Assembly (NCBI GenBank): GCA_003254905.1
Contig: QANU01031477.1
Location: 124,001-188,000 of the forward strand
Direction of reading: 5' to 3'
Source: Nissolia schottii
Taxonomy: Eukaryota > Streptophyta > Magnoliopsida > Fabales > Fabaceae
Length of the DNA stretch: 64,000 bases
Shown here: piece after piece, positions 26,150 through 39,857 of the stretch
Position numbering within the stretch: the stretch's first letter is position 1
Layout of the letters: each line of letters starts with the position of its first letter
The notes under the pieces: model-generated
What the model was told of the DNA's origin: nothing
What the model saw: only the letters and a program-made list of their open reading frames with translations
Database searches by the model: none
Position numbers and translations under genes: made by a program

Positions 26150-26762
26150 CAAGTTGAGATTTTCTTTTTTGAAAAAAAAAAAGTTATACGGGCCAAAGGC
26201 CCATTTCTCCATCTAACTGGTACTCAGATGGAACCCAGCATACCCACTCCTAAAAAAAAAAAAAAAAAAACCGCGCTGCAACTGCGTTTGTCTGTCAACC
26301 CTCATTCTCTCACTGAAAAGACTGAAACTCTCATTCCTCTCTCAATCTCGACTCTCAGTCTCTCACACTCGACGCCGGCGGCCATTGGCACTCCGAGGCT
26401 GGTCGACGAACGAGGAGGCGCGGCGCTACAAGAGGTGTTTCTCGGCGGCGAGGCGGCCGGAGTTTCTCGGCAGTGATCAGTGCGGACGGGTTGTTTTGTT
26501 TTGGCAACAGCAACTGGGAAAGCAGAGAGGTAGGGACTTCTGGTTTTCTCACTTTCTAATTTTTTCGTAATCCTTATAAAATCCTAAACACTTGTTAGGG
26601 TGAAAAAAGAAATTGCATTTCGCCAATGTTAGTGAAGGAAGGATTGGATATATATAATAATATATTAATTCTTTTTTTTTTTAAATGATTGTTTTATTTG
26701 TTTTTGGTGTGAACTAAAACCCTGTCTCCCTTAGAGTACTGTGCCCTTGGTGTCCCTGGTAG
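26150..26762 (+). promoter_or_regulatory. MAA3: Promoter, 5' leader and leader intron of the helicase gene
   Basis: A site II motif is present (GGCCCA, 26198-26203, TGGGCC on minus). A poly-A run at about 26254-26270 is followed by CT-rich leader-like sequence. The leader is probably spliced: donor GAGAG/GTAGGG after 26529 and acceptor CCTTAG before 26735, leaving 28 nt before the ATG at 26763. The first exon region (26370-26470) is locally GC-rich. Confidence 0.6.
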
Positions 26763-29700
26763 ATGGCGTTGGACAAGGAAAAGCTGCAGGAGGAATCAGT
26801 TATCCACCGCTTCTACCAGATTATTCTTAGCTGGGACTACTTTCATCTCATTAAGGAATCCAAGGCAAATTCTCGTTTCGTTACTTACTCTCTTTGTTTC
26901 ATTCATTATTCATTCTACAATGAATAAGCTGTTTGAATCTTGGTGCGTGCTTTTTTCAGAAGCAGAAGAAGGAAGAAAAGGCTGCCAATGGGTCCTCATC
27001 GACGCTGGTCAAAGTAAAGAATCGATACAAAGACGTTGATGATTATATTTCCACCTACGAGCCCCTCATCTTTGAAGAAGCCAAGTCCCAAATCATCAAG
27101 GAGAAAGAGGAGGAAGAGGGTATAGCTCTTATCTTTCCTTTCACTGGATCATTGTTTATGTTGTTGATTGCATTGTCTCAACTCAATAAGTTCATTAGCT
27201 TTTGAGTAAATAACTAATTTGTTCATTAATTTTTTATTTTGACATTAATTTCATCATAACATTTTCATTTTCATGTCAATTTAGTCCAACTGCTATGCGA
27301 AGCAAGTAGAATTCTCATATAGGATTTGATGGTCAGATTAAATTGGTGTTGAAGTTTAAATTGTTAGGTCAAAATTGATGTCAAAAATATTTTTAGGACC
27401 AAATTAGTTATTTACTCTTAGCTTTTCAATATTTTGCTGCTATATGGCCAGAGGGCAAGATTTTGTCTTTTTGAAATTAAGTAATGGGCATTGGTTTTGT
27501 TGTTTTAAAAATTGGATTTTGACAAATGGGGTCTCTTTGTGTTGTGCTAAAGTACTTTTCTGTGGACTGTAGTGACTGAATGGAAGTTCGGGGTGGTAAA
27601 GAATTACACTGAGGGGGATGGCTTTCATTTTATAGATTTTCCGTGTGAAATGAAGGAGGGAGAGTCCATATCGCAGAACGATCTTTTACTGCTTTCCAAA
27701 GACAAGGTACTAATGATCGTTGTGTGGTGTGATTTTCTTGATCTTGCATAGGCATATGAGTCTTGCTGTTAAATTATTCTTGCCTTTGTAATAATTTAAT
27801 TTATTTGCCTACTTAAACATATGTTTATTGTTTATTTTTCAAAGCATTGTTGTCGTTGTCATTTGTTTTATATGCTTCCTGTCCAATCAAACGAGCCCCC
27901 AACATGAAATAGTTAGTTTTTGTTGATCCATGTACTTATCATTGTGTAGTTTGTGGATGGCAAAAGATTACCTACTGTGTATGCATTTGCTTTAGTGGAG
28001 AACATACGGAAATATTCTGATACAAGACTTCTTCGCGCCAGACTCTATATAGATACTGTACAATCTTGCCCAAGGCTTGTCAATATGCATTCTCATATAC
28101 GTGAGAAAGAGAAACAGTTGTATTTTATGAAGGTAAATTGCTTTTTACACTGTACTATTGGCAATGGTATCAAATACATTATGTCATCTTTCCCATCCTC
28201 TCCCCTTCTGCGGTAAAGTTATGAAATCCATTTTCCTTTTATGTTGCAATCCACTTAATTCTGTGGGGCATAGATTCTCAAAGTTTATGCAATTGTCCAC
28301 TTCTTTTCTGCTCATTGGTTTTCCTCTTCTTTCTCTAGATTGTTGAAGAGTTTGTGACTTTGTGTGCATTTGGATGAAGCTTGTTTTGCGCTTAAAACAA
28401 CTCATAATCCAAAACATTTTGAATAAAAGAAAAGAACAATTATTTTTCCAAATTCAATAAAATCCAAACATGATCAATCTGAGGAATGATCAAGTGTTAT
28501 GTTTGTCAGCATTTTATTAGAGGAATCCCGCTTGTGTGTGTGTGTATGTTTGTTTTTTCTTGGTGTGTATTTACTTAGGGGGCTTTTAGCCCCCCTAATA
28601 GATCATGTTATTCCTTTATAAAAGGATTGGGGATATATATATATTTTTTAATTGTTGTTAACAGACAATATTCTCATATAGTTATATATTATGTTGGGCT
28701 TTTAGCAAATGTAAGAAATTATGCAGATATGCAGTTTATCTACGATCGCTCGTGAATATTTGGCCATACAAACAATTAGTTTTCTCCCATACAAGGATTT
28801 GATAGTAAACGCTGTTGAAGAAAATTCTGTTACAGAAGCTGAGGGATGGAAAATCCCAATACCTCTGAAGGAGTATGTTGAAAGTACATTCAACCAATAT
28901 CAACTTGATGCCATAAAAGTAAGTTTCTACTTTAAAAGTTCAATGATGTTCCTAAAACTTGTTTCCAGCTGGGTTTCAGCTTTGTTAATCCTTTTTGCTA
29001 TTATTTATATGATTATTTTCTTTTATCAAAACAATTCAGTCTTCTTCTTGTGTCCCTTTGCTGGCTAACTTTATATTGTTTGGAAAGTAAACATGGAAAT
29101 TTGTCAATTATTTAAGGTGACATATAGTCAACTTTGGGTTTGATATTCAGTTAAAGATATTAAGTATAAAATGTGGGATTCAGGACTTATGCATAAAATT
29201 TTATTCAGAGTCCTGTTTCCTTCTTTTCTCGCTTCCAACTTTTCCATATAACATTTGATTGTTTTCATTGTTTGTACTGATTTTCTTTTCTCCATTACAT
29301 TTTCAAATGTTCATTTGCTTATTGTCACTGTTTTTTTTTTCTTTGGCAAATAAAAAGCTCATCCGAACACACTTATATTGGTTGAAAATGAGTTGGCTCT
29401 ATATATTTTAAGCAAACTCACTTTTTCCTAGTTGTTAATAATCCTTTAAATGATGATATAATAAAAACTTTTGATGAATTTTCATTCTCATTAATATTTT
29501 TTTTGTCTTTTATCCTGTTGCCTTTGTTGTTCGACTCGCAACTCATTATGACATTTCCTACAGTTAGAATTTTCTTATAAAGTGCATATACCATTTATTT
29601 ATTCCGCGGTAAACTTTTATTTTCTGTTGCAGGCTGGTCTTTCATCAAAAGCCTTTGTCCTGATACAGGTTTGTCCTTGTTCACTTCTGCAGCAAAATTC

Positions 29701-32700
29701 TTTTAATGCTCTTGCATGCTTAAAATTTATTTTATGTAATATATGATGTCTTGTTTTTGTTGAATTGTTTTGTGTGCTAAAGTGATGATGATGAGCTTCT
29801 CATAGTTGGGACTTGGGAAAAGTTCTCTCCTATAGCCACTTTTTCTCTAACTTTGGGCAAAATATAGTAGTAAGGTTTTCTTGTTGACCTTTTAGAAGCC
29901 TGGGCAGACAGAATCATTTTTCGGTGTTCTCAGAAACAGATTTGCCAGTTTGAATGTTGGAATCATATATCGGTCCTGTTTGGGTTTTATGAGGGATGTA
30001 ATTTAATTTATCATTTTATATTTTGTATTTCTTATACAAAACTGGGCAACAATTGTTGGGTCATAGTTTTTAATTTAGTGCTACTGGAAAATAGGTTACA
30101 TGGTATCCTTTCTGGATAATCAATTGCTTTTTTAATTTCCATCTGACGTGAATTATCCCTTTGCTTTTATTAATATATTTTAGCTGTGCCAGTTTAGAGA
30201 AAAAATAGTACTTGAGTCTAACCAAACTCCTTTCAGGGGCCCCCTGGGACTGGGAAGACTCAGACCATACTAGGGCTTCTTAGTGCCATTTTGCATTCAA
30301 CTCCAACAAGGATGCATTCAAAGTAAGTAAAATATCTTTATAAATTTGTGTGGTATTCTATGTCTAATTATTCTGATTTCGGTTTCTTTTGCTATCTTGG
30401 GCAAAACATTATGTTAGGAGTGTGGCTAGTAGAGGTGAAATTTGGAGGCAATTTTTTTTTTTTGGTTTCTACCAAGCATGCGTTAAGCATATTGGCAACT
30501 TTTATGCTCACATTTTTGCCGGACATTTCTCTCTGTTCATGTTATATTTGTTTTCATTTTGCTTAATAGGAGCAGGATCTCTGAGGCAAAGCGGGGGACA
30601 CAGTTACCGATTGAGGAGAAGTATGTTTTGTCAGATTGTATCTTTCATATTCTATCTTGCTAGATTTTTATTATTTTTCCATTGCCTTTTTCTTTGGCAG
30701 ATACAAAAATTGGGAGCTGGCCTCTCCATGGTTGAATAGTATTAATCCGAGGGATAGTTTAATGCCTAAAGATGGTGATGATGGATTTTTCCCTACTACT
30801 GGAAATGAATTAGTAAGGACTTGTCATATGTTTGGATCATCAATTTTACAAATAATATCTTCTAATTACTGGTTTTCTCAGAAACCTGAAGCTGTAACTT
30901 CAAGTCGCAAGTATCGGTTACGAGTGCTAGTATGCGCCCCATCAAACTCTGCCCTAGATGAAATTGTGTTGCGGGTTCTCAATGGAGGTATGAAGTTTCT
31001 CTTGCCTTTCTTGTGCGTCTTGTTATATGTGAAGCAACAACAGGCACAGTTAGCTTAGATTATTTATGTCACATAATATCTTTGTCTCATTTCAATGCAT
31101 TTATTTGGTAAAATGTTTTTCTTTTGGATTACATTCAATTGCATCAAGTGACAATGTTATTAGATTAAAAGGGTGCCAGGGTCCACTTGTTCTGTTGTCA
31201 CGCATCATGTGGTAACTGAAAGAAATTCTGAGTTGAAGAATAATGCTAAAAGTCCAAGCTTGCAGAATTATAATTTCTTGAATTTAAAGTAATTAAAGGG
31301 TGTTCTATAAAAAAAAATTTGAAGTATGACATTAAATGCTTTATGGGTGTTGTTTTTGTTTTCTGTTATGCCAATGATGATATTATTTTTAGTGGGGGGT
31401 TTGAACTGGGATGCCCTTAGCCCTTACTGGGAAGAAGTCATTGCCATGCTGATTGTGTGGTCAGTGGTTAGTTTGTGTACTTAATCATTTTATGTTATCG
31501 GCAAACTGAACTTACCTTGATACTCTTAATGGTTATTATTCTTTTCTTTCTAGTTTTCTTTGAAGTTTTCTAATATTTATACTATTTTTGTCTTGATTAC
31601 TTTTTTATTCTTCTAATTATTGTTCATGGATGTTCTCAGGTGTACACGATGAAAATAATCGTTCTTATTGCCCTAAAATTGTGCGGATTGGTCTCAAAGC
31701 TCATCATTCTATCAAGGCTGTTGTCCTGGATGAACTTGTATGTAGATGATAGGAAGTCTTTGAAATAGCTTGCTACTACCAAAGTTGTTATTTACTCTTC
31801 CATATCACTGATTCCCTAAAATTTTGTTATAATGGCATGATCATGCATGCTAGGTCGAAAGGAGGCTCAACTATTAATTTAATTACAACCCTAGGAGATA
31901 TCCCTGTTTAAAATTTTAGATAAAAAGCTTCCAATATTTGTTCCTCTAGAGAATATCATATCCAGGTGAATGTATGGGAGTCATCCATGGAAGATATATT
32001 TCATTGTAGCTAACTGCAGCCATCCTCACCATCCTTCCCCAGGAGAGATAACCTATTTCTTCCTTTTTGTCAAATGTCAATATGGTACTACTAATTATTA
32101 GACCACAGAAACAGTGAGGGAGGATGTGGATTGTGCAGAGTATAATCATGCTGACTGAGCATAACAGTCTGATGTGCTAGGTAAGAGAGAGGAGGGGGAA
32201 TAACAAGAAATTGAGAGAGAGGTGAGTCGGGAGGAAGCTAGTCCCTTAATTTGTTTGCCCAGTCTCCAGGAGTTCTGGTTCTGTAGTTTTGATTTCTGCC
32301 AATGGGGATTAGAAGAAGTTGATCCTTTAAAGCATGGCCAGTTTCAATGTTGATTATGAATCAGGATACAGTGTAGATAAATCACAGTTGGTTTTATGCT
32401 CCTCCTTCATCTTATGTTATACTGTCATTGCTATTTTTAGATTAATCGCTTTTCTTTAGGATGTCCTTTTCTGGTACTCTAAAACCTTATTTTTTATAAT
32501 ACCATTCTTGCATTTCTGATTTGATAGCTTAGATATCTGCAAAGCAAGTGGGTTTCATCCTTAACTGGATCACAGACTAGGCCAATTGGCCCAATTCAAT
32601 ATTGATCATTGTATAAACAAAAAACCTGCATTATTCTGCCAAGATGGAGAAATTGTGTCCTAATTTCACTTTAGATTTTTATTTCCTCGGTCTTCTCTAG

Positions 32701-35700
32701 GACTGGAACTTTATCTACATCTTTTTCTTTCATGACTTTGATTGAAAGACATAAATTTGTGCTCATACTTCATAGACCTTATAATTAGTTACTAATCCAG
32801 TCTTACTCTCATTATTAACCCAATGCACATTAGTGTGTAGATTTCCAGCCATAACATATTTATGAATCTTGATTTTACAATATGTCCCAATTGCAATGAA
32901 GATGTGAGGATGACCTTTTTTAAAAATTTGAGCAAAGTAATGTTTCCATAGAGAATAAATTTAGAATACACTTTCCTAGTGTTTGGTTGAAGTCTTAGTT
33001 AGACAGTTCTTTAAATAATGAAATTTTAAATCTAATATATGGTTACAGGTTCTCTGATCTATATTCTAATTTGTATAGTTGATCTGCTCTTTCATATGTA
33101 GTTTGGGTTAAACTTTGATGTGGAAATTTCACTTGCAGGTGAAACAAAAACGTGCCAGTGCTAACAAATCATCTACCGATAAGCAGAGTAATGGTCCTGC
33201 AGGAAGTCATGAAGACAATATCCGGACTGCAATTTTGGACGAGGCCACAATAGTATATATTAAGAGCCTTTATTTTAATTCAAAAGAAAAATAAATTAGC
33301 AATGTGCTTTTCTCATAATTTTCATTGTGCTTGGCAGGTATTTTCCACACTCAGTTTTAGTGGTTCACATATTTTTGGTAAACTAAGTCGCAGCTTTGAT
33401 GTTGTGATTATAGATGAGGCAGCACAAGCTGTAAGTTTGAAATCTTTCTCAGCATAGTTGCTGAATCACCTGTTAGATTGCTGTAGTATAGTAACTTAGC
33501 AAAGTTGGACAGCCAATTTTGAATAGTATTATGTCGATGCAATACCTATGATGGGAGGCAATATCGATATTCAGATAATCTTTTTCTAGAGGATGACAGA
33601 GAGTGTGAAATCAAACAAGACATGATGATAGAAATAAACCCAAACTGACTAGAAAACCATCGTACTTTGTTATCATTATTTTCTCTATGTAGTCTCCAGC
33701 CTAGTTTTCTCTTGGTTGGTCTATCATTGCTTCAAAATAAGTCATAGAACTACCTGTTGATTTTGTTTCTGGTGTCTGCATGGAGTACCTAAGTTTGTCT
33801 ACATGTATGTTATCTCAACATTTATTACACGTTAGCACCTTGCTTTCATATACATCATTGGTCATTTTATTTAATATAGAATAAGGGAATAAGTTATAAC
33901 CTTTATGCAAAACGGATATCATGCCTCTTGAAGACAAAGGACTAAGGCTTGATTTGGTAATGTTGTGGCTTTTTGAGAGCTGCCAAGCTCTTTGGCTCTA
34001 AAAGTTGCTCTAAAAAGGTCATAATATTGTCTGGTAAGAAAATGTAAAAATAGCTCTCAATAAGTAGAAGCCGCAACAATAGTGTTTGATAAATATCTTA
34101 TGAAATTGTTCTTTTTATGTAAAATGACTATAATGAACATAAACACTAAAACGAATAATAATGACCATTCAAATTTAAGGTTATATTAGTCTCTTAACTT
34201 TTAGAGAATACAATCTAGCTCTGAAAAGCTACTCACGAAGGTTCTCAAGAGCACCCTTGGCTTTTCTTTTTCAAAAATGTTGTCTTCAGTAGCATCATAT
34301 ACTTATTTGTGTACTTTTCTAATGTCAGTTTAATATACTTCCTCTTTCGTCGTAAGTTATCATAAGCATACCAATACTGTCAATTGTAGTAGTAGAGTCA
34401 GTTCAATGAATTTGCTCTGGTGATTCTCAGGTGGTATATTTTCTTCCAAGTAATTTTTTGTCTTGTGTTGTTAACTTGTTATTCTTTGTAAAATGAATGT
34501 GTGTTTTCAATAAATTATTTGTTGTGTTGTTAACCAATGTTTCTTATTTTGTTTCATCTCTTTGTATGACATGCTACCCCTAAACAGGTGGAACCTGCAA
34601 CTCTTGTTCCCTTAGCCAATAAATGCAAAAAAGTTTTTCTGGTATTTTCATTGCTGCTCCTCTCATTATATAATCCTGTACATTTTTATGTTTTACAGTA
34701 TTTTAGTTTCAGTTATGTCTTAATATGTGCAGTTTTACGTGTTAACTAACTAGTTATCTATGTAGCAGGGACAGAACCAGAACAAGTATAAAGAAGGGGG
34801 GGGGGCGAGTAAAAGTTGTATTATTAAATAAATATTATATATATAATTAAATTTGAACGGAAAGTAAGTAATATATGTCAATAACCTTTTGCAATTTAGT
34901 ATGAATAATAATAAACAAGTTAATATGAAAGATGAATCAACTGATTAATTAAATAGAATATATTAAATTTAAAATTTTACATACTAACCTTATTTCTTAT
35001 CAAATATATATTTTTAATCCTTTTTTGTTACAATGGAGAGGCTCGAACTTGAGATCCCTAGGAGGACAGGGAATACTAGTGAAGCTCATTGTTTTGCTTA
35101 TTTTATTCTTAAAATTATATTAAATAATATATATAAAATAAAACAAAGAAAAATAGTACATAAAATTTATTACTTTATTATTAAAAATAAAATATCATAC
35201 TTTTTTGTCCTTTTCATTCTAATAATGGAGGATGCTCCTATAGATGTAAATAGGTGAAAAGATCCTCTTCTTAATATAAGAGGAAAAAAATATGAATTGG
35301 TGAGGAAAAGAGGGATTAAATGAGGTGTAATTGATATAGGGGTGTAGCGTTTATTGTATTTCTTCTGAAGCATAAAAAAATTGAGGTAAAAATGATATAG
35401 GGGCTAGAGTGAGGTTCGAACTTTGTCCCTGCTATGTAGTACAAGTTTCAAGGGTAAAGATACCTTTAAACAACATCTGTTAATTTACTAATTTGTTATA
35501 CATTGATATTTAGAAATGAAATTCATTAGTCATGTCTGTGAATTTATGAATGTGTTATATAGTGCCTAGCAAAATAGGGGTCCTCACTGCTTTTTGCTAT
35601 TTTTTAAGGTTGGTGATCCAGCACAGCTTCCAGCAACTGTGATTTCAGATGTTGCTAAGAATCATGGGTAAACAATTGTTTTGGTGATTATTTTAACGAC

Positions 35701-38402
35701 ATTAAACGATGAGATTAGTTTTCATCAATTGTTATACTGTCATCCAATTACATATTGTCACATTAGCAAAAGTAGTTTGACTATCACATTCTTTACCTTA
35801 TAAATCTCACATATAATACACGATTGGATAACATTGTAACTTTTTTTACTGACCGCGTATCAAAGTTTAATCCTTAAACCTTTCTTCTTAGCAATACCTT
35901 AATGTTTGTGTTGTTTTTGTTTCATGAATTCAGATATGGCACGAGCTTATTTGAAAGATTGAAGCATGCTGGTTATCCAGTTAAAATGTTGAAGACCCAA
36001 TACCGGATGCATCCTGAGGTTGGTGCATATGGTTTAGTAGAACTTGGTAAAATTAGTGTGTTGAGTATATGTGGTCGTACTGTGTCCAAATGAATTAGAT
36101 ACCTCTAATGTGTCTGGTATGTGGTAATTTGCCCGTTGCCCTGTGCTATTTTATAGAAACAGACGCTAAAGCCCTTTATACTAAAATAGATATAGTAGAT
36201 GGATCTTCTTGCCCTTGTAAAAGACTATTTGGCCACAACCTTGCACTAGTCGTTTGTTTTAAATCTTTTTCAATTTTATTGAAGGCAATTCAGAGGAAGT
36301 TTAACTCTGTGAACACTCTTCATTTTTATTTTTTCCAGCTCTCTGCAATAGTTGGCCAAGTGGAACAAAAAATTAATACTTGTTCATCTGCACAGCGCAA
36401 CCTTAAAATATGTAGCACATAATGAAATTTCAATAAGAAATATATGTCTTTAATTAGTAGGCCACCCCCTTCGCTCTGTGCATTTATGCTTCACTAATTT
36501 GCTAAAATGATATGTTCTGTTGTCTTATTGCATGCACCAAATTTAGCGACAGTAAGTCTGGGACAGCCTTTAAGTTTAAAATTGTAGTGGCTTAAAATCT
36601 AATAAACAACTCATTCTTAAGTAAGAATGTTAACAGCATGCCATAGCCTAAGATCTAGGTTGCTCATAGTAGCCTAGTGGCATTGTGATATAAAACTTGT
36701 CGACATAGGGCAATTGGAGGAAATGAAAGGACAAATTTGAAGGAAGTATTTACTAGAAATGGAAGGATAGAGAAATATTCCATGCTGTTGCCATGCTTTG
36801 GTGTTTGCATCACATAACCAGGACTAGTAAGTTGCAAAACAGTTTCATTGTGATGCATCTAGGTGAATTTTTTATTCTTTTTAGGGGGGGTGGGGGGTTG
36901 TACTTCTGATTAGGGTTTGGTTCTTTAGTATACTAGATTTCATCCATTTTTTAGGGGTTAAAATTTCATCTTTTTATTTCTGTCTATTATGACTTTCATT
37001 TTCTTTCTTTGTTCTCTACATCTATTCAAATATCCTGACACTTTTTCTAAGTGGATTTTCTCATATTATGATCAAACAGATAAAAATCTTTCCCTCTGAG
37101 GAGTTTTATGACAATGCATTGGAAGATGGGGCAGATGTCGAATTACAGACAAAACGTGATTGGCACAAGTACCGCTGCTTTGGCCCATTCAGCTTCTTTG
37201 ATGTACACGAGGGAAAAGAGGCTCGGCCATCTGGAAGTGGCTCATGGATAAATGTCGAGGAAGTTGATTTTGTCTTACTCTTGTATCAAAAGCTGCTAAC
37301 ACTCTATCCGACATTGAAGTCAGGTAACCAAGTTGCAATCATATCCCCCTATAGTCAGCAAGTCAAGCTCTTCCAAAGACGTTTTGAAGAGGCTTTTGGA
37401 GTGTCAGCAGAGAAAGTAGTGGATATTTGTACTGTTGATGGTTGCCAGGTAAACTTAATGCATATCATATGACACCGGTCATTTATTTATTTATTTTCCT
37501 TATAGTATGATCAAGTTATCAATAAACCAAATACTAGAATATGGTTCTGGTTGTGGACCACCTGGAACACGATATAAGCTTGGCTGAGTCCGGTATACAA
37601 CTCATATGGTTGGCATAGATTTAAGAATACCCTCTTCTTTCTTTCAGGGACGCGAAAAGGACATTACAATATTTTCATGTGCGAGGGCAAGCAAAGATAA
37701 AGGAATAGGGTTTGTGGAGGACAACCGGCGAATGAATGTTGGGATCACACGAGGAAAGTCTGCAGTGTTGGTACTGTATCATTTGGGCTAAGGTGAAGCT
37801 TTCAACAAATTTATCTTGGTACATGCCTTAATGTGGCACATTTTCATTTTTTTTCTGTAGGTGGTTGGATCTGCCTCAACATTGAGGAGGAGTGAAAAAT
37901 GGAACAAGCTGGTGGAAAGTGCTGAGAAGAGGGACCGTTTATTCAAAGTAAATGCTCTGATATGTCATTTAGATGCCTACTATTAGCAATGTGGTGAAAA
38001 TTGATCCATTAAAAAATGAGGGCGGATTTTAATCGGCCCTCACTAATCGAATTTTGCAAGGTCTAATATTAGTTTTTCTTTTAGAATGCTTAAATAATAT
38101 TCAATTATTGGTCAACCTGAGTACATGCATAATCACGGGCCATTTTTTTTTCTAAACCTGAGACTTGAAGCTGAAGACTAAACAGTTTCCATCTTCAGGT
38201 TTCCAAACCCTATTCCTCATTCTTCAGTGATGAAAATCTGACATCCATGAAAGTACCAGATGAAGCACCTCAGGAGATAGTACCTGCTGATGAGGATAAT
38301 TATATGCCACTTAATGTTGGAGCAGATGTCGATCAAGCACAAGGTGAGGACTCTGGCTATGGAGATGTTGACATGGATAATCCAGGTTTTGATGATGATT
38401 AG
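26763..38402 (+). CDS. MAA3: SEN1/MAGATAMA 3-like superfamily 1 helicase, complete
   Basis: This is a UPF1-like SF1 RNA/DNA helicase orthologous to Arabidopsis MAGATAMA 3, needed in female gametophyte development and related to yeast Sen1 (RNA processing and termination, nucleus). Twenty coding exons join in frame to 815 residues, close to the roughly 818 of Arabidopsis: 26763-26864, 26960-27119, 27573-27706, 27950-28132, 28727-28918, 29633-29668, 30237-30322, 30570-30620, 30701-30812, 30882-30987, 31640-31737, 33139-33252, 33338-33430, 34588-34641, 35609-35667, 35934-36018, 37080-37448, 37648-37770, 37861-37947 and 38199-38402. Motifs are Walker A GPPGTGKT (about 270-277), Walker B DEAA (about 484-487), GDPAQLPA (about 509-516), QYRMHPE (about 549-555), VDGCQGREKD (about 673-682) and RRMNVGITR. 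The tail is acidic (GYGDVDMDNPGFDDD). Intron 1 has a GC donor. MITEs sit in introns 2 and 14. No damage is seen. Confidence 0.95.
27204..27417. mobile_element. MULE-type MITE, 214 bp, in helicase intron 2
   Basis: Perfect terminal inverted repeats GAGTAAATAACTAATTTG / CAAATTAGTTATTTACTC are flanked by a perfect 9-bp duplication TTAGCTTTT (27195-27203 and 27418-27426). The 9-bp duplication is the Mutator-superfamily length. It is non-coding. Confidence 0.88.
34766..35431. mobile_element. hAT-type non-autonomous element, 666 bp, in helicase intron 14
   Basis: It has terminal CAGGGACA / TGTCCCTG, the classic hAT start CAGGG, and a perfect 8-bp duplication CTATGTAG (34758-34765 and 35432-35439). 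A G run lies near 34797-34806 and the rest is AT-rich. It has no transposase sequence. Confidence 0.88.
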
Positions 38403-39585
38403 GGTTTAAGTAGTTAGATAGTTGTATAGTTGACCAAGGTAACTGGGTTCTTTTCTATTTTTGTCGTTTCTCATGTTATGAGGACAAGGAAAAAATTGTA
38501 ACCTTCGCTTGTCCTTGATACTGAGAAATGGTAGTGACATTTCGATCACCAAAAAGAAAAAAGGACCTCCTTCCATTGATCCATGACTATTGTTACTAAC
38601 CTTTTTTTTAATTATTTTTTTATTATTAAGTATTTTGAAAGTAGTATGAAATCAATATATTTGAGATGAAAGAAAATCCAAATGTAGTTTATGTGTACAG
38701 CTCTCAATTTACAAGCTTTCCAAAAGCAGTATTTCATGCTTTTGGATTTGGAATTTGTGACTAATACCTATGGCTATTGCCTCTGTTCTATTCCAAATTC
38801 TACATGCCAAGGTTTGTTTGGTTTCCTAGATTATGCTTCTTATGTTGGCAGTGGCAGGGTTTTTCACATATATTAGTTGCACTAAAATGGATGCACTTGT
38901 TGCGTTTTATTGCTAAATTGGCATACTACTTACAGCGACACAACTCAATACCCAATTATTTTGTATCTCGATCTTTAAAGTTGACAATAACTTCACCAAA
39001 GATTTGGCGATAGCTACTACTCATAATCAAGGACGTGCTAAAGGAAATGTAGGCGAATAGCATCTTTCAATTCTTTAGTTTGCACTTTCAATTATAAGCC
39101 ACATGCTTATGTAACTTGTCCATTAATAGTAGCCACACAAGGAAGTTTCATTATCGCTAACCTAACTAGGTATTGGATCTTCTTCTCTAGAATTAAAGTG
39201 GCATTCAATTCAACTAAGAGATTGGTCAGTATTGACAGTGTCTTTGATTTGCATTCAATGAAGTTGCAAAGTAAATTTGGGTTGTATTCTCGGTTCCTTA
39301 ACCTTATTTAATTTCTCAAAATTATTTTTGGTGAAGGTGTCTTTTTAAGTATTTGTGTTTCTCTCGCCAGACTGCAATTGTATTTGTTTTTACCATATTA
39401 CCCTTGCTAACATGTCACTTTATTGTCACTTGAAAATCAATGTCTTTCTACTAATTTCAAGCCTGAAAGTAATTTTGCATTATCCTCCTATGTTTAGGGT
39501 GGCATATCACGTGAGAGGATACGATGAATGTGAGAGTGAGAGAAGTGAATCTTGATCATATTATCATACATGAATGAATGATAAA
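38403..39585. other. Helicase 3' UTR, then intergenic DNA
   Basis: The first 150-200 bp after the stop are probably the helicase 3' UTR. The rest has no supported gene or repeat. Confidence 0.4.
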
Positions 39586-39587
39586 TA

Positions 39588-39855
39588 CTCCCTTCAATTT
39601 ATTTTAAGTGTCATTTTAACTAAATGCACAAGTATTCAAAAATCTAAAATCAATAGTGATTTAAAAAGTATATTTACTACAATACTCATATTTAATTTAA
39701 TTAAAGTGTTTCATAATAAAAAGAGAGATAAAGATAAACTAATAAATTAAACGTACAATTATAAATATAACAATAAATTTTGTTTTGATAATTGAGAATG
39801 ATAAATAATTTAGATAAAAAATTAATTAAAGTAACATTTAAAATAGATCAGAAAG
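39588..39855. mobile_element. Stowaway-like (Tc1/mariner) MITE, 268 bp
   Basis: It starts CTCCCTTCAATTTATTTTAA, the familiar Stowaway end, and its right end read on minus is CTTTCTGATCTATTTTAAAT. TA dinucleotides flank both sides (39586-39587 and 39856-39857). AT-rich and non-coding. Confidence 0.75.
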
Positions 39856-39857
39856 TA

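Noticed and set aside
36880..36900. G-rich stretch in helicase intron 16 as a quadruplex
   Set aside because: Only two long G runs are present, too few for a convincing intramolecular quadruplex.
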